A stretch of 64,000 bases of DNA from Moraxella lacunata. GTDB taxonomy: Bacteria > Pseudomonadota > Gammaproteobacteria > Pseudomonadales > Moraxellaceae. The position numbers and the translations under genes were made by a program. The notes under the pieces are model-generated. The model made no database searches. It had not been told where the DNA came from and was given only the letters and a program-made list of their open reading frames with translations. The DNA is taken from positions 434,001 to 498,000 of the forward strand of contig NZ_UGQU01000001.1 of the NCBI RefSeq assembly GCF_900453205.1, in the 5' to 3' direction. Shown piece after piece: positions 45,167 to 54,610 of this stretch; the first letter of the stretch is position 1, and each line of letters starts with the position of its first letter.

Positions 45167-46837
45167 TTAACCTTTTAGTTGGTCGGCAAAGATGTCGCCC
45201 AAAGTTTTTGGCTGATTTTCAGTGGCTGCATTTGACAGCTCTTTTAGTGCTTGACGCTCATCAGCTTCGTCTTTGGCTTTAATAGACAAAGTGATGTTGC
45301 GAGCTTTGCGGTCGGCACGAACGATTTTAGCTTCCACTTCATCGCCCACGTTTAGCACTTTTGATGCATCTTCGGTACGCTCACGTGCGATGTCGGCAGC
45401 GGCTAGGTAGCCTTCTACGTCATCCGCTAGAGTAATAACTGCACCTTTAGCATCTACTTCTTTGACTGTACCTTTAACGATGGCACCACGCTCATTGGCA
45501 GATAGGTATTCGTTAAATGTGTCAGAGTTAAGCTGTTTGATACCTAGGCTGATACGGTTACCTTCGGCATCTACTTGTAGCACTTGAGCTTCTACGGTGT
45601 CGCCTTTGGTGTAGCTACGGATGGCTTCTTCACCAGACTCATTCCAAGAAATGTCAGACAAGTGAACCAAACCATCAATACCACCTTCCAAACCAATGAA
45701 CAGACCGAAGTCAGTGATTGATTTGATGGTACCAGTGATTTTGTCGCCTTTTGAGTATTTCTTATCAAACTCTTCCCATGGGTTTGGCATGGTTTGCTTG
45801 ATACCTAGGCTGATGCGACGACGCTCACCATCGATTTCAAGAACCATCACATTCACCTCATCGCCCACTTGGACAACTTTTGATGGGTGAATGTTTTTGT
45901 TGGTGTGGTCCATTTCAGAAACGTGTACCAAACCTTCAATACCTTCGGCAATCTCAGCAAAACAGCCATAATCAGTTAGGTTGGTTACACGAGCTTTGGT
46001 GATGGTGCCAACTGGGTAAGTTTGTTCAACTTCGCCCCATGGGTCAGACCCAAGCTGTTTTAGACCTAGGCTAACACGGTTACGCTCACGGTCAAACTTC
46101 AATACTTTAACTTTAAGCTCTTGACCCACTTCTACCGCTTCTGATGGGTGCTTGATACGCTTCCACGCCATGTCAGTGATGTGTAGCAGACCGTCAATAC
46201 CACCTAGGTCAACGAACGCACCATAATCAGTTAGGTTCTTAACAATACCTTGAACTTCCATGCCTTCTTCTAGTTTGGCAAGCAGTTCGTCACGCTCAGC
46301 ACTATTTTCAGCTTCCATAACGGCACGGCGAGATACCACGATGTTGTTACGAACTTTGTCAATCTTGATGACTTTAAATTCTAGTTCTTTGCCTTCAAGA
46401 TGAGTGGTCTCACGGATAGGACGTACATCAACCAAAGAACCTGGTAGGAACGCACGCACAGAACCAATCTCAACCGTAAAGCCACCTTTGACCTTAGATG
46501 AAATAAGACCAGTAACAATTTCGTCATTCTCATGAAGTTGTTCAAGTGCACGCCAGCTTTCTTCACGTTTTGCTTTTTCACGAGAAAGCACTGTTTGACC
46601 CATGCCGTTATCAACTTTTTCGATAACCACGTCCACAGTGTCGCCAACAGCAACTTCAAGCTCGCCCGCTTCGTTTAGAAACTCGCCACGCTCGATGATG
46701 CCTTCTGATTTTAGACCTGTGTCCACGGTAATCCAGTCGTCGTCAATCGCAACAACTTGACCTTGGATAACTGCACCAATTTCAACTTTTACTTCGTTTG
46801 CATTGCTTTGTTCAAACAGTTCAGCAAATGATACCAT
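45167..46837 (-). CDS. rpsA: 30S ribosomal protein S1
   Basis: A 556-residue protein with six S1 OB-fold repeats, visible as recurring G.V..I.DFG.F / [20 protein letters not shown] / [20 protein letters not shown] / [20 protein letters not shown] segments. It binds mRNA leaders and is needed for initiation on structured or weak-SD messages; several genes here lack a good Shine-Dalgarno. Length matches the E. coli protein (557). The order cmk-rpsA-ihfB is conserved. Confidence 0.97.
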   Translation of the reverse strand: MVSFAELFEQSNANEVKVEIGAVIQGQVVAIDDDWITVDTGLKSEGIIERGEFLNEAGELEVAVGDTVDVVIEKVDNGMGQTVLSREKAKREESWRALEQLHENDEIVTGLISSKVKGGFTVEIGSVRAFLPGSLVDVRPIRETTHLEGKELEFKVIKIDKVRNNIVVSRRAVMEAENSAERDELLAKLEEGMEVQGIVKNLTDYGAFVDLGGIDGLLHITDMAWKRIKHPSEAVEVGQELKVKVLKFDRERNRVSLGLKQLGSDPWGEVEQTYPVGTITKARVTNLTDYGCFAEIAEGIEGLVHVSEMDHTNKNIHPSKVVQVGDEVNVMVLEIDGERRRISLGIKQTMPNPWEEFDKKYSKGDKITGTIKSITDFGLFIGLEGGIDGLVHLSDISWNESGEEAIRSYTKGDTVEAQVLQVDAEGNRISLGIKQLNSDTFNEYLSANERGAIVKGTVKEVDAKGAVITLADDVEGYLAAADIARERTEDASKVLNVGDEVEAKIVRADRKARNITLSIKAKDEADERQALKELSNAATENQPKTLGDIFADQLKG

Positions 46838-46997
46838 TATGTATACCTTAAAAATAGCCGTAGCCTGTCCAGTCAGTACGGTTCAGATGATTGCCAGTCG
46901 TTTGCGATACTGGTTTTGGCAAATGATAGGCAAATAAAAAATAAAACGGCAATATTATAGCAAAGTTTTTGGATAAATGCACATCTTTTTTGATGAT

Positions 46998-47684
46998 TTA
47001 TAATTTGCCCTGTGCAAACGTCAAAATCTCATCAAACACCACATCTGCCGATTTGTCCGAACTGTCAATCACAAGAGCATCCACAGCAGGGCGACTTGGG
47101 GCAACGGCACGGTTCTCGTCTCGCTCGTCTCGGGCGATGATGTCCGCCAAAATCGCTTCATAATCCGCCACTTTGCCTGCCGTTTGTAGTTGTAGCACCC
47201 GTCTGTCGGCACGAGCCTTGGCACTTGCGGTCAAAAATACCTTAACAGGGGCGTCAGGGAAAATCACCGTTCCCATGTCTCGCCCGTCCGCCACAAGCCC
47301 CACTCTGTCTTTTGCCATGTTTTTTTGCAGGTCAAACAAAGCCGTCCGCACGCTTGGCAACACAGCGACACGGGACGCATATCCGCCCACGATTTCATTG
47401 CGAATATCGTCCGTTAAGGGGGTATTATCCACTAGGATTTCCACTGTTTTTGTGGCGGTATTGGGACGAAAAGATAGGTTTAAAGATTGGGTTAATTTGG
47501 CAACTTTTTGCTCATCAATGTCGGCACCATTAAGCAAGCCGTTTTTAAATGCCATTAGCCCAACAATGCGATACAACGCACCGCTATCTAACAGCTCAAA
47601 ACCAAAATGCTCGGCAAGACGATATGCCACCGTGCCTTTACCTGCACCCGAAGGCCCGTCAATGGTAATAATGGGGTGTGTCAT
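46998..47684 (-). CDS. cmk: Cytidylate kinase
   Basis: A 228-residue kinase that phosphorylates CMP and dCMP. P-loop GPSGAGKGTVAYRLA at about residues 9-23, the NMP-binding region with GYASRVAVLPSVRTALFDLQ, the DGRDMGTVIFP block and the LID arginines (RADRRVLQLQ). Length and motifs are typical. About 160 bp upstream of rpsA with no terminator in between, in keeping with partial co-transcription seen in relatives. Confidence 0.96.
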   Translation of the reverse strand: MTHPIITIDGPSGAGKGTVAYRLAEHFGFELLDSGALYRIVGLMAFKNGLLNGADIDEQKVAKLTQSLNLSFRPNTATKTVEILVDNTPLTDDIRNEIVGGYASRVAVLPSVRTALFDLQKNMAKDRVGLVADGRDMGTVIFPDAPVKVFLTASAKARADRRVLQLQTAGKVADYEAILADIIARDERDENRAVAPSRPAVDALVIDSSDKSADVVFDEILTFAQGKL

Positions 47685-47744
47685 GTGTGTACTCGTTCAA
47701 TTTTGGCGTATTTTAACATAAAATGGGGATAAAAGTGGTTTGTG

Positions 47745-48527
47745 TTATGATGAAATTTTGGACTTATCGTTAAGCCATTGTTGCAAAATTTTGATGATGA
47801 TTTCTTTGTTTTTGGCGGATTTGATAAAGGTGGGTAATTTTGCTGCCATGGTCATTTTTACACCACCCCCTGCCCGTTCACGCAACTCTGCCGAGACAAA
47901 CGCCAACATTTCTTGGGCGTGGGCTTGATTGTATGCCCAAAATAAATGACCTTTGACATTGGTTTGATAATATAATGGCAAACCAAAAACATAATCACAT
48001 TTCAATCCATTTGCTTTGTTTAATTTTTTTGGTATTGTTAATTGAGTATACTTTTCTAGAAAGCCGTTCGTGGTGAGCTTGTCGAACCATAACGGTTTTC
48101 CTAGACTTCGACAAGCTCAGTCCGAACGGAAAACCTTAAAATCTATCTTTATTTAACAATACCATTTTTTTAAATAGCGTTGATATTTTGGCTTGGTTTT
48201 TAAGGAATGATGACATTGTTTGCATTTTATTTTGACCAAGTTTGGCACTTGCCTTGATTCATCTTGGCAATGATAAATTTTATTGGCACAATTTGGGCAA
48301 TTTAAAGAAACTTCTATTTGATAATAAGTAATATCTTCTAATTGTTTGCAAAAATCACAATGATGACAACACACTTCTATTAAATCATCATCATACCTCC
48401 AATAATAACGACCATAATTAACCATCGCTTCTTTTTGGCATTTTGGGCAAAGAACGCTGATATGGGTTGCTTTTTGCCAATCCCATAAGTCTTGATAGCG
48501 TGTCGGTGTTTTATGTTTTGTCATCAT
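47745..48527 (-). pseudogene. Zinc-ribbon protein gene interrupted by a MITE
   Basis: The 5' part (48527 to the element) encodes four CxxC-type pairs (CPKCQ, CCHHCDFC, CPNCANK, CKQCHHS), as in tandem zinc ribbons, and ends prematurely in WYC-stop using element sequence. The 3' part (48030-47745) encodes LNKANGLKCDYVFGLPLYYQ... to the end. Removing the 133-bp element and one copy of its 8-bp duplication joins them in frame (YQRYLKK-LNKANG), giving an intact gene of about 213 codons. The C-terminal portion has no recognised domain. The function of the ancestral protein is unknown; it is now probably inactive. Confidence 0.85.
48031..48163. mobile_element. 133-bp IS1-related MITE, copy 2
   Basis: Ends GGTATTGTTAA / TTAACAATACC. 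Target duplication ATTTTTTT at 48023-48030 and 48164-48171. Inserted within the zinc-ribbon gene. Confidence 0.95.
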
Positions 48528-48555
48528 TTATTAAAATTGCAATAAAAATAGTAAA

Positions 48556-49101
48556 TTAGCCTTTATTTTTGTTAACCAGTCGCCTTTCTTTAAAAAACCC
48601 CTGCAATATCACTTTGGACTGCTCGGCAAATAATCCGCCTTCCATGGTTAGATAATGGTTAAAATAGCGTTTTTCGGCAAAGTTTTCTTGGCTGATAATA
48701 ACCCCAGACTTTGGCTCATTTGCTCCAAATACGACACGATTAAGGCGTGAATGCACAATCGCCCCCAAACACATGGTACAAGGTTCAAGCGTTACATACA
48801 AAGTCGCCCCCATCAAACGATAATTATCCAAACTTTCACACGCCTGACGAATGGCGACCATTTCGGCGTGGGCGGTAGCGTTTTTTTGGCTGATGGGGCA
48901 ATTAAAGCCTTGCCCGATGATTTGATTGTCAAAGACAATGACCGCTCCGACAGGAACTTCACCAAGTTCCGCCCCTTGTTTTGCCAACTCTAAGGCGATT
49001 TGCATAAAATGCTTGTCGTCATTATCAAAATCATCATCGGATTTTAATAAAATTTGACTGGCGGATTTTAGGAAGTTGTTTTTTTGTAAATTAGACATCA
49101 T
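48556..49101 (-). CDS. tadA: tRNA-specific adenosine deaminase TadA
   Basis: A 181-residue enzyme that converts A34 to inosine in tRNA-Arg(ACG). The zinc site is complete: HAEMVAIRQA with the catalytic Glu, and PCTMCLGAIVHSRLNRVVFGA with the two Cys. About 20 extra residues precede the cytidine-deaminase-type core (HFMQIALELAKQGAELGEVPVGAVIV). A Met-Met pair at the start leaves one codon of uncertainty. Confidence 0.93.
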   Translation of the reverse strand: MMSNLQKNNFLKSASQILLKSDDDFDNDDKHFMQIALELAKQGAELGEVPVGAVIVFDNQIIGQGFNCPISQKNATAHAEMVAIRQACESLDNYRLMGATLYVTLEPCTMCLGAIVHSRLNRVVFGANEPKSGVIISQENFAEKRYFNHYLTMEGGLFAEQSKVILQGFFKERRLVNKNKG

Positions 49102-49176
49102 TATTTTAATACTTTGTTATTTAAATGAAATATAAGAGATTATTTAAACATCTTTTAATATGCCGATAACTAAAAA

Positions 49177-49764
49177 TCAGCAATAACCATTAACCAATAA
49201 CAAATAAATTGCTTCTTTTGTTTTAATTGCTATTGACACATCACGCCCAAAATTTTCAAAATACCCCATAAAAATATGCCCAGAATCTTTGGCTTGCTTT
49301 GTTGTATATAAAAAATCAGGCTTTATCCAAAATACTTGCCATTCTTGTTCATTAAGTCTGCCAAACCATTCATTGACGATTTTATTGGCGGTTGATTGTG
49401 CTAATGGTCTTTTGATTTTATAAATTTGACCACCACATAACAAATCCATCAAATGTTCTTTAAAAGTGTTTTTGCTAATTTCTTGATATTCCAAAGATTG
49501 TTTGCCATTCCACAATTTTGACACCATTGGTACAAATACAGCACAATCTCCATTTATTGCAATATTAGAATAATTGGGAAATTGATTTTCCAAATCTTGT
49601 AAAATAAATTCATGCTGAAAAGTCCCTGCCTGTAAATTTCTTAACAATATTTCACTCACATCATTAGTATCTATTGGCACACAAAAAGTCAGTAGCATTG
49701 CTTGGGCGTTAGCAGTTTGACTTAAAGCATTTAACAACTTTCTGGCATCATATCCAATATCCAT
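49177..49764 (-). CDS. Hypothetical protein
   Basis: A 195-residue soluble protein without a recognised domain. The C-terminal third (NEWFGRLNEQEWQVFWIKPDFLY followed by ISIKTKEAIYLLLVNGYC-like strands) has an alpha/beta look. No signal peptide. AT-rich relative to neighbouring housekeeping genes and located in the stretch between tadA and ung that also carries a MITE, so it may be an accessory gene. Function unknown. Confidence 0.6.
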   Translation of the reverse strand: MDIGYDARKLLNALSQTANAQAMLLTFCVPIDTNDVSEILLRNLQAGTFQHEFILQDLENQFPNYSNIAINGDCAVFVPMVSKLWNGKQSLEYQEISKNTFKEHLMDLLCGGQIYKIKRPLAQSTANKIVNEWFGRLNEQEWQVFWIKPDFLYTTKQAKDSGHIFMGYFENFGRDVSIAIKTKEAIYLLLVNGYC

Positions 49765-49890
49765 GATTTACCCATTCAAAAACCATCACTTCGCCCATTT
49801 TACCACAAAACCTCCCATATCACGCCACCAAAAATACCATAATGCCAAAAAATAAACCTTATGTTGATTTTTAAGTTCTTTAAAATGATT

Positions 49891-50023
49891 GGTATTGTTA
49901 ATTGAGTATACTTTTCTAGAAAGCCGTTCGTGGTGAGCTTGTCGAACCATAACGGTTTTCCTAGACTTCGACAAGCTCAGTCCGAACGGAAAACCTTAAA
50001 ATCTATCTTTATTTAACAATACC
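49891..50023. mobile_element. 133-bp IS1-related MITE, copy 3
   Basis: Same sequence and orientation as copy 2. Target duplication AAATGATT at 49883-49890 and 50024-50031, overlapping the last bases of ung's stop codon. No gene is visibly broken. Confidence 0.95.
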
Positions 50024-50029
50024 AAATGA

Positions 50030-50749
50030 TTAAATCGGCAATGCCCAATCAATCGGCGTTTTGCCAAATTTCATCAAATAAGCATTCGTCTGCGAAAACG
50101 GACGACTACCAAAAAATCCGCCACGGTTTGCCGACAATGGCGATGGATGGTTGGCAGTCAAAATCAGATGGCGACTGGTATCAATGAACCGCCCTTTTTT
50201 CTTGGCATAACTGCCCCACAAAATAAAAACCGTCTGGTCGGTTTGTTTGTTGATGACATCAATCACTGCGTCAGTAAACTCCTCCCAACCCCGATTTTGA
50301 TGACTGCCTGCCTGCCCATTTTCTACGGTCAAAGTCGCATTCAGCAGTAGCACGCCTTGACTCGCCCAATGCGTCAAATCGCCATGTGGACAAACAGGCA
50401 CACCCAAATCGGTACTCAATTCTTTTAATATATTTTGCAAACTTGGTGGCTTGGGAATGATTTTTGGCACACTAAACGACAGTCCCATGGCTTGCCCTGC
50501 CCCATGATAGGGGTCTTGCCCGAGTATCACAACTTTGACGGCTGATAAGGGCGTGGTATTTAGGGCGTTAAAAATTTGTGATTTTGGTGGATAAATGGTT
50601 TTGCCTTGGGCGTATTCGTTTTGCAAAAAAGCACGCAAATTATCCATAACGGGCGATAATAATATGTCCGCTAAGGCAAATTTCCAATCATCGGGTAATT
50701 GTACTTTGTTTAAGGCGGTTAATTGGTCTTGGGTAAGATTGGTATTCAT
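50030..50749 (-). CDS. ung: Uracil-DNA glycosylase
   Basis: A 239-residue family-1 UDG that excises uracil from DNA. The water-activating loop GQDPYHGAGQAMGLSFSVP (about 68-86, with the catalytic Asp), the uracil-recognition NATLTVENGQAGSH and the DNA-intercalation loop NHPSPLSANRGGFFG are all present. A MITE has landed exactly at the 3' end; the TAA stop overlaps the target duplication, so the coding sequence is unharmed. Confidence 0.96.
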   Translation of the reverse strand: MNTNLTQDQLTALNKVQLPDDWKFALADILLSPVMDNLRAFLQNEYAQGKTIYPPKSQIFNALNTTPLSAVKVVILGQDPYHGAGQAMGLSFSVPKIIPKPPSLQNILKELSTDLGVPVCPHGDLTHWASQGVLLLNATLTVENGQAGSHQNRGWEEFTDAVIDVINKQTDQTVFILWGSYAKKKGRFIDTSRHLILTANHPSPLSANRGGFFGSRPFSQTNAYLMKFGKTPIDWALPI

Positions 50750-50793
50750 GTTTTTTATGTTGATAAATTAAAATGGGTATTGATAATTTATTT

Positions 50794-51572
50794 GGCATTG
50801 TTAAACTAAAATACATAATTCAAAGTTCCATTCCACTTAGCAAACAGTAAGTTCAAAGTGTTTTCTATCATTTTCTCGGATTTAGAATAACATTTTGATT
50901 TTCTTCTAAATCTTGCTGTGAAATGCCTAATGAGACTATTATAGCCCTCTATGGTAAAAGTTTGAGCTTTGCTTGTCATATGTTTTGATTTTGGAATGAC
51001 TTCAAGGTAAGATTTCCAGTAGTCACTACAAAACAGTTGAATGTTATGGATATTCAATTGATTGTAAAGCTGTTTAAAGGTGTTGGTGTCTCGTCTGCCA
51101 CAAACAAAACCTAAGATTTGTTTTGTTGTTCTGTCAATGGCAACCCAAGTCCAGCAAGCGTTTTTTTATGCTTGGTGTAGCTATGAATCTCATCAAGCTC
51201 AACGATATCTATCGCTTGATTGCTATCTTGTTTAATTTGATGTTGTTCACCAAGTTTTTTAACCCATTGATAGACTGTGCCATAACTAATACCTAATATG
51301 CGACCAATTGAGCGAAAGCCCAAACCTTCTAGATACATATTGATTGCCATTTGCTTGGTTTCTTCGCTTTTATGATGCGTTGGTTTATGTACCGAAAAGT
51401 AATGATTGCAACCTTTGCACTTATAGCGTTGTCTGCCATTGTTAAAACCTGCTTTGACAAAGTGTTTGTGCTTACATTTAGGACAACTATCAAATGTTTC
51501 GTTCATTGGTTTTTACTCTATATGGTAAAGTATTGAGCTATTTTAACTTATGTATTTGTTTTTAACAATACC
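50794..51572 (-). mobile_element. IS1-family insertion sequence, 779 bp
   Basis: Bounded by the inverted ends GGCATTGTTAAA (left) and TTTAACAATACC (right, GGTATTGTTAAA on the other strand) and flanked by a perfect 8-bp target duplication ATTTATTT (50786-50793 and 51573-51580). It carries overlapping InsA- and InsB-type frames joined by an A7C slippage site. Size, duplication length and frame arrangement match the IS1 family. Its ends match those of the six 133-bp elements in the window, making it their likely source of transposase. Confidence 0.93.
50806..51506 (-). CDS. IS1-family transposase InsAB', made by -1 frameshifting
   Basis: Frame A starts at 51506 with a zinc-finger segment (SCPKCKHKHFV ... 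RYKCKGCNHYF) and a helix-turn-helix (GRILGISYGTVYQWVKKL), then reaches VELDEIHSYTKHKK. At the A7C run (minus-strand sense of 51167-51160) frame A continues 18 codons to a stop near 51111. A -1 slip leads instead into NACWTWVAIDRTTKQILGF and on to LNYVF at 50806, giving a transposase of about 233 residues with the IS1 DDE-type core. The slippery A-run followed by C is the known IS1 frameshift signal. The element appears intact and potentially active. Confidence 0.88.
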
Positions 51573-51677
51573 ATTTATTTTTTGAAAATAAAAATTTAAA
51601 AAACTGTATTGGTTTGATTAAATTTTTAATTAAAGGCGAATATGATTCGCCCCTACACTTTAATAAAATATCAAGAA
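51573..51677. other. Short AT-rich gap with GCGAAT palindrome
   Basis: GGCGAATATGATTCGCC at about 51634-51650, followed by CCTACA, is a small palindrome. A GTAGGGGCAAATCA stretch at 12.17 kb resembles one half. It could serve as a weak terminator of the GYF-RDD gene. Confidence 0.45.
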
Positions 51678-52634
51678 TTATTTTTTGGTTTTATCCAATT
51701 GCGAAGGCTTGGCTTTTACCGTTAATGTCTTGGTCATTTTATCATGCCAGCCTTGTTTTTTATCATTGCCTTTTGCCATGATATAATTCGCCCCAAGCAT
51801 TATCATCGCAGGTAGTCCTGACATAATACTCGCCCCAATTGCATACACCACAATCAAAAACAACGTCCGCATAAATACAAGCGTGCCAAAACTGGGTAAT
51901 TTGCCTGTTTTTTCGTCCACGACACGAATACCCATCACCAGTTTGCCAAACGATTGCCCACGCATGATGACAAGCAGTAGCTGAATGCCAAGCAACGCCA
52001 AAAACATAAGATTACTTATCATGACCGTGGTCTTTGACACTTTATCCACCAAACTTTGACTATACGCTTGCAAGGCTTGATAATCTTGGGCGTGGCGTGC
52101 TATCTCATTGACATCCACCACCTGCATGAACGCCATGATGAGTGGCAACAGTGCCAAGATATACAGTGCCACATTAATAGCAAATGCCGAAAAGCGAGCC
52201 AAAATACTGGCATACTCTATCGTGCCATCATCTTTTGGCACGCTTGCCACACGCTCTTTCGGACGGGCGTTTGACTCAGTTCGTTTTGGCTCGTTATTCT
52301 GACTGGCGTTGGGGTCTTGTATGGGTTTACGCCCATAGAGTTCGGCAACCGATACCCGCTTTTGCTCGGGCTTGTCTTTGACAAAATCGACATTATCACC
52401 AAAGCCCCGCTGTTCGGGCTTGGCAGTGGGGGGTGTTGGGCTGGGCGGTGTTTGCACAGGCGGCTGATAAGTATAGACCCCGCCTGTCATTTGCCCGACC
52501 GTCTGCCAGTCACTCATGCCCGTGTGCCACATGAGGTCAGTCAAGGCAACTTCGCCCGATAGGAGCATGCGGTTTAGTTCATCTAAGCTGTAAGGCCCTG
52601 CTTGGACGTTGTTTCGTGCTAGGTAGATTTTCAT
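51678..52634 (-). CDS. GYF_2 plus RDD-domain membrane protein
   Basis: A 318-residue membrane protein. The N-terminal GYF_2 domain (about 1-50: IYLARNNVQAGPYSLDELNRMLLSGEV...DLMWHTGMSDWQTV) probably binds proline-rich peptides. A Pro/Arg/Glu-rich linker (about 55-135) follows, then an RDD domain with three to four hydrophobic helices (MAFMQVV..., LGIQLLLVIMRGQSFGKLVMGIRVVDEKTGKLPSFGTLVFMRTLF), where G.SxGK...G and R(T/L)...RT motifs are typical. RDD proteins are implicated in ion or small-molecule transport. Stands alone next to the IS. Confidence 0.82.
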   Translation of the reverse strand: MKIYLARNNVQAGPYSLDELNRMLLSGEVALTDLMWHTGMSDWQTVGQMTGGVYTYQPPVQTPPSPTPPTAKPEQRGFGDNVDFVKDKPEQKRVSVAELYGRKPIQDPNASQNNEPKRTESNARPKERVASVPKDDGTIEYASILARFSAFAINVALYILALLPLIMAFMQVVDVNEIARHAQDYQALQAYSQSLVDKVSKTTVMISNLMFLALLGIQLLLVIMRGQSFGKLVMGIRVVDEKTGKLPSFGTLVFMRTLFLIVVYAIGASIMSGLPAMIMLGANYIMAKGNDKKQGWHDKMTKTLTVKAKPSQLDKTKK

Positions 52635-52803
52635 ATTGCCATATCAAGGTTAAAATTTGGCTTATTTTACCACTTTTAGCCCCCCATTAGCCACAAAAAA
52701 CCATGAAATTTTGTTTATACCGACCAACAAATTTTTGCCACAATAAAGCAAATCTTGCTATAATATCGCATTTGCTTATTCATTTTGATTTTTAGGGGAC
52801 GGC

Positions 52804-54024
52804 ATGCCACACACCACGCCTACAACAAAAACATCTACCACACCCCTACAAGAAGAGCTGTTTGAGCCTGCCGATTTGCCCAGCGAGCCTGATGACGACC
52901 TAAATCTCCACGACGAAGAAGACAGCTACATCTACGGCGACGCTGACGCCACCGATGAAGACACCATCGAGACCATGACGGTCTATGACCCCGATGCCGA
53001 CCGTTTTGAAGACCTAGAAGAGAACTCAGGCGATAACGAAACTGTCGTCTGCTACGCCTACTCTCGTAAGACGGGTGAGCCTGTTGCCACACTCGCCATC
53101 GATGAAGTCAGTCGCCAACTGACTAACAACAGCCAATTCATCTGGCTTGGGCTACACGACCCCAGTTTTGAGACAGTCAAGGAAGTCCAAGATGCCTTTG
53201 ATTTGCACGAACTTGCCCTAGAAGACGCCTTTGCCGACCACCAACGCCCCAAAGTCGAAAGCTATGGCAACGACACCATTTTTGTGGTCGTGCGTACCGC
53301 CAAGCTCGAAGACAACTACATCCGCTATGGCACGACCGCCATTTTTATGGGCAAAAACTTCATCATCAGCGTACGGCGTGGGGCGTCCAACTCCTACACC
53401 CCCGTGCGTGAGCATTGCCACAGACGACCCGAGAAACTTCGCCTAGGCCCGATTTTTGTTCTGCACGCCATTTTGGACTTCATTGTCGATAACTACCTGC
53501 CGATTACCGACCGTTTGGGCAACTATTTGCGTGAGCAAGAGCGTAATATTTTCTCGTATGAGTTTAGCAAATCTACCCTAAAAAGCCTGTACGAGCTAAA
53601 ATCGCAACTGGTACACATGCGCGCGGTGATTCTGCCCGTCCAAGACGTGTGTAACTTTTTTATCAACCACAAAAAAAACGAGCTGGTCTCCGCCTTTCCT
53701 GCCGCCGCCAAGCCCTATTTTCGCGACGTGAACGACCACCTGCTCCGCTCCATTGATGCGGTGAACGGTCTTAACGAGATGCTCTCAGTCGCCATGGACA
53801 CCTACATGGCAATGGTCACCATGGGACAGAACGACGTGGTACGAAAACTCGCCGCTTGGGCAGGTATCGCCGCCGTGCCGACTGCCGTGGCAGGGGTGTA
53901 CGGCATGAACTTTGATTTCATGCCCGAACTTCATTGGAAATACGGCTATTTTATGGTCATCGGCACAGTCTTGACGGTCTGCCTATATCTCTATCATAAA
54001 TTTAGAAAAGCAGGTTGGTTATAA
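52804..54024 (+). CDS. corA: CorA-type magnesium/cobalt channel
   Basis: A 406-residue pentameric Mg2+ channel. The N-terminal 75 residues are strongly acidic (EDSYIYGDADATDEDTIE), an extension not usual in E. coli CorA. A cytoplasmic funnel domain follows (DLHELALEDAFADHQRPKVE, ETVKEVQDAF), a long stalk helix, then two C-terminal membrane helices with the signature YGMNFDFMPELHWKYGY in the periplasmic loop. An AGGGGAC site precedes the ATG. A large minisatellite begins 23 bp after its stop. Confidence 0.93.
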   Translation: MPHTTPTTKTSTTPLQEELFEPADLPSEPDDDLNLHDEEDSYIYGDADATDEDTIETMTVYDPDADRFEDLEENSGDNETVVCYAYSRKTGEPVATLAIDEVSRQLTNNSQFIWLGLHDPSFETVKEVQDAFDLHELALEDAFADHQRPKVESYGNDTIFVVVRTAKLEDNYIRYGTTAIFMGKNFIISVRRGASNSYTPVREHCHRRPEKLRLGPIFVLHAILDFIVDNYLPITDRLGNYLREQERNIFSYEFSKSTLKSLYELKSQLVHMRAVILPVQDVCNFFINHKKNELVSAFPAAAKPYFRDVNDHLLRSIDAVNGLNEMLSVAMDTYMAMVTMGQNDVVRKLAAWAGIAAVPTAVAGVYGMNFDFMPELHWKYGYFMVIGTVLTVCLYLYHKFRKAGWL

Positions 54025-54046
54025 TAATGATAATTATTTACCGCTT

Positions 54047-54585
54047 GGAAAATTGAAATTGGAAAATTGAAATTGGAAAATTGAAATTGGAAAATTGAAA
54101 TTGGAAAATTGAAATTGGAAAATTGAAATTGGAAAATTGAAATTGGAAAATTGAAATTGGAAAATTGAAATTGGAAAATTGAAATTGGAAAATTGAAATT
54201 GGAAAATTGAAATTGGAAAATTGAAATTGGAAAATTGAAATTGGAAAATTGAAATTGGAAAATTGAAATTGGAAAATTGAAATTGGAAAATTGAAATTGG
54301 AAAATTGAAATTGGAAAATTGAAATTGGAAAATTGAAATTGGAAAATTGAAATTGGAAAATTGAAATTGGAAAATTGAAATTGGAAAATTGAAATTGGAA
54401 AATTGAAATTGGAAAATTGAAATTGGAAAATTGAAATTGGAAAATTGAAATTGGAAAATTGAAATTGGAAAATTGAAATTGGAAAATTGAAATTGGAAAA
54501 TTGAAATTGGAAAATTGAAATTGGAAAATTGAAATTGGAAAATTGAAATTGGAAAATTGAAATTGGAAAATTGAAATTGGAAAAT
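54047..54585. repeat. 14-bp minisatellite, about 38.5 perfect units
   Basis: GGAAAATTGAAATT is repeated head-to-tail 38 times with a final half unit, without visible interruption, for 539 bp. The unit is itself two related heptamers (GGAAAAT, TGAAATT). It fills almost the whole interval between corA and dnaG, ending 25 bp before the dnaG ATG. On the minus strand the unit has no stop in any frame, which produces long spurious ORFs of FQFSNFNFPIS repeats. Perfect tandem arrays of this size normally vary in copy number between isolates. Confidence 0.98.
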
Positions 54586-54610
54586 ACCCGTCCCTTTATT
54601 TGATACACGC

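Noticed and set aside
49786-49974. 62-residue ORF beginning MSKSRKTVMVRQAHHERLSR
   Set aside because: It starts inside MITE copy 3 and runs into flanking non-coding DNA; the same start occurs at copy 4 with an unrelated tail.
54047-54585. CRISPR-like array
   Set aside because: The units are contiguous 14-mers with no spacers, and there are no cas genes.
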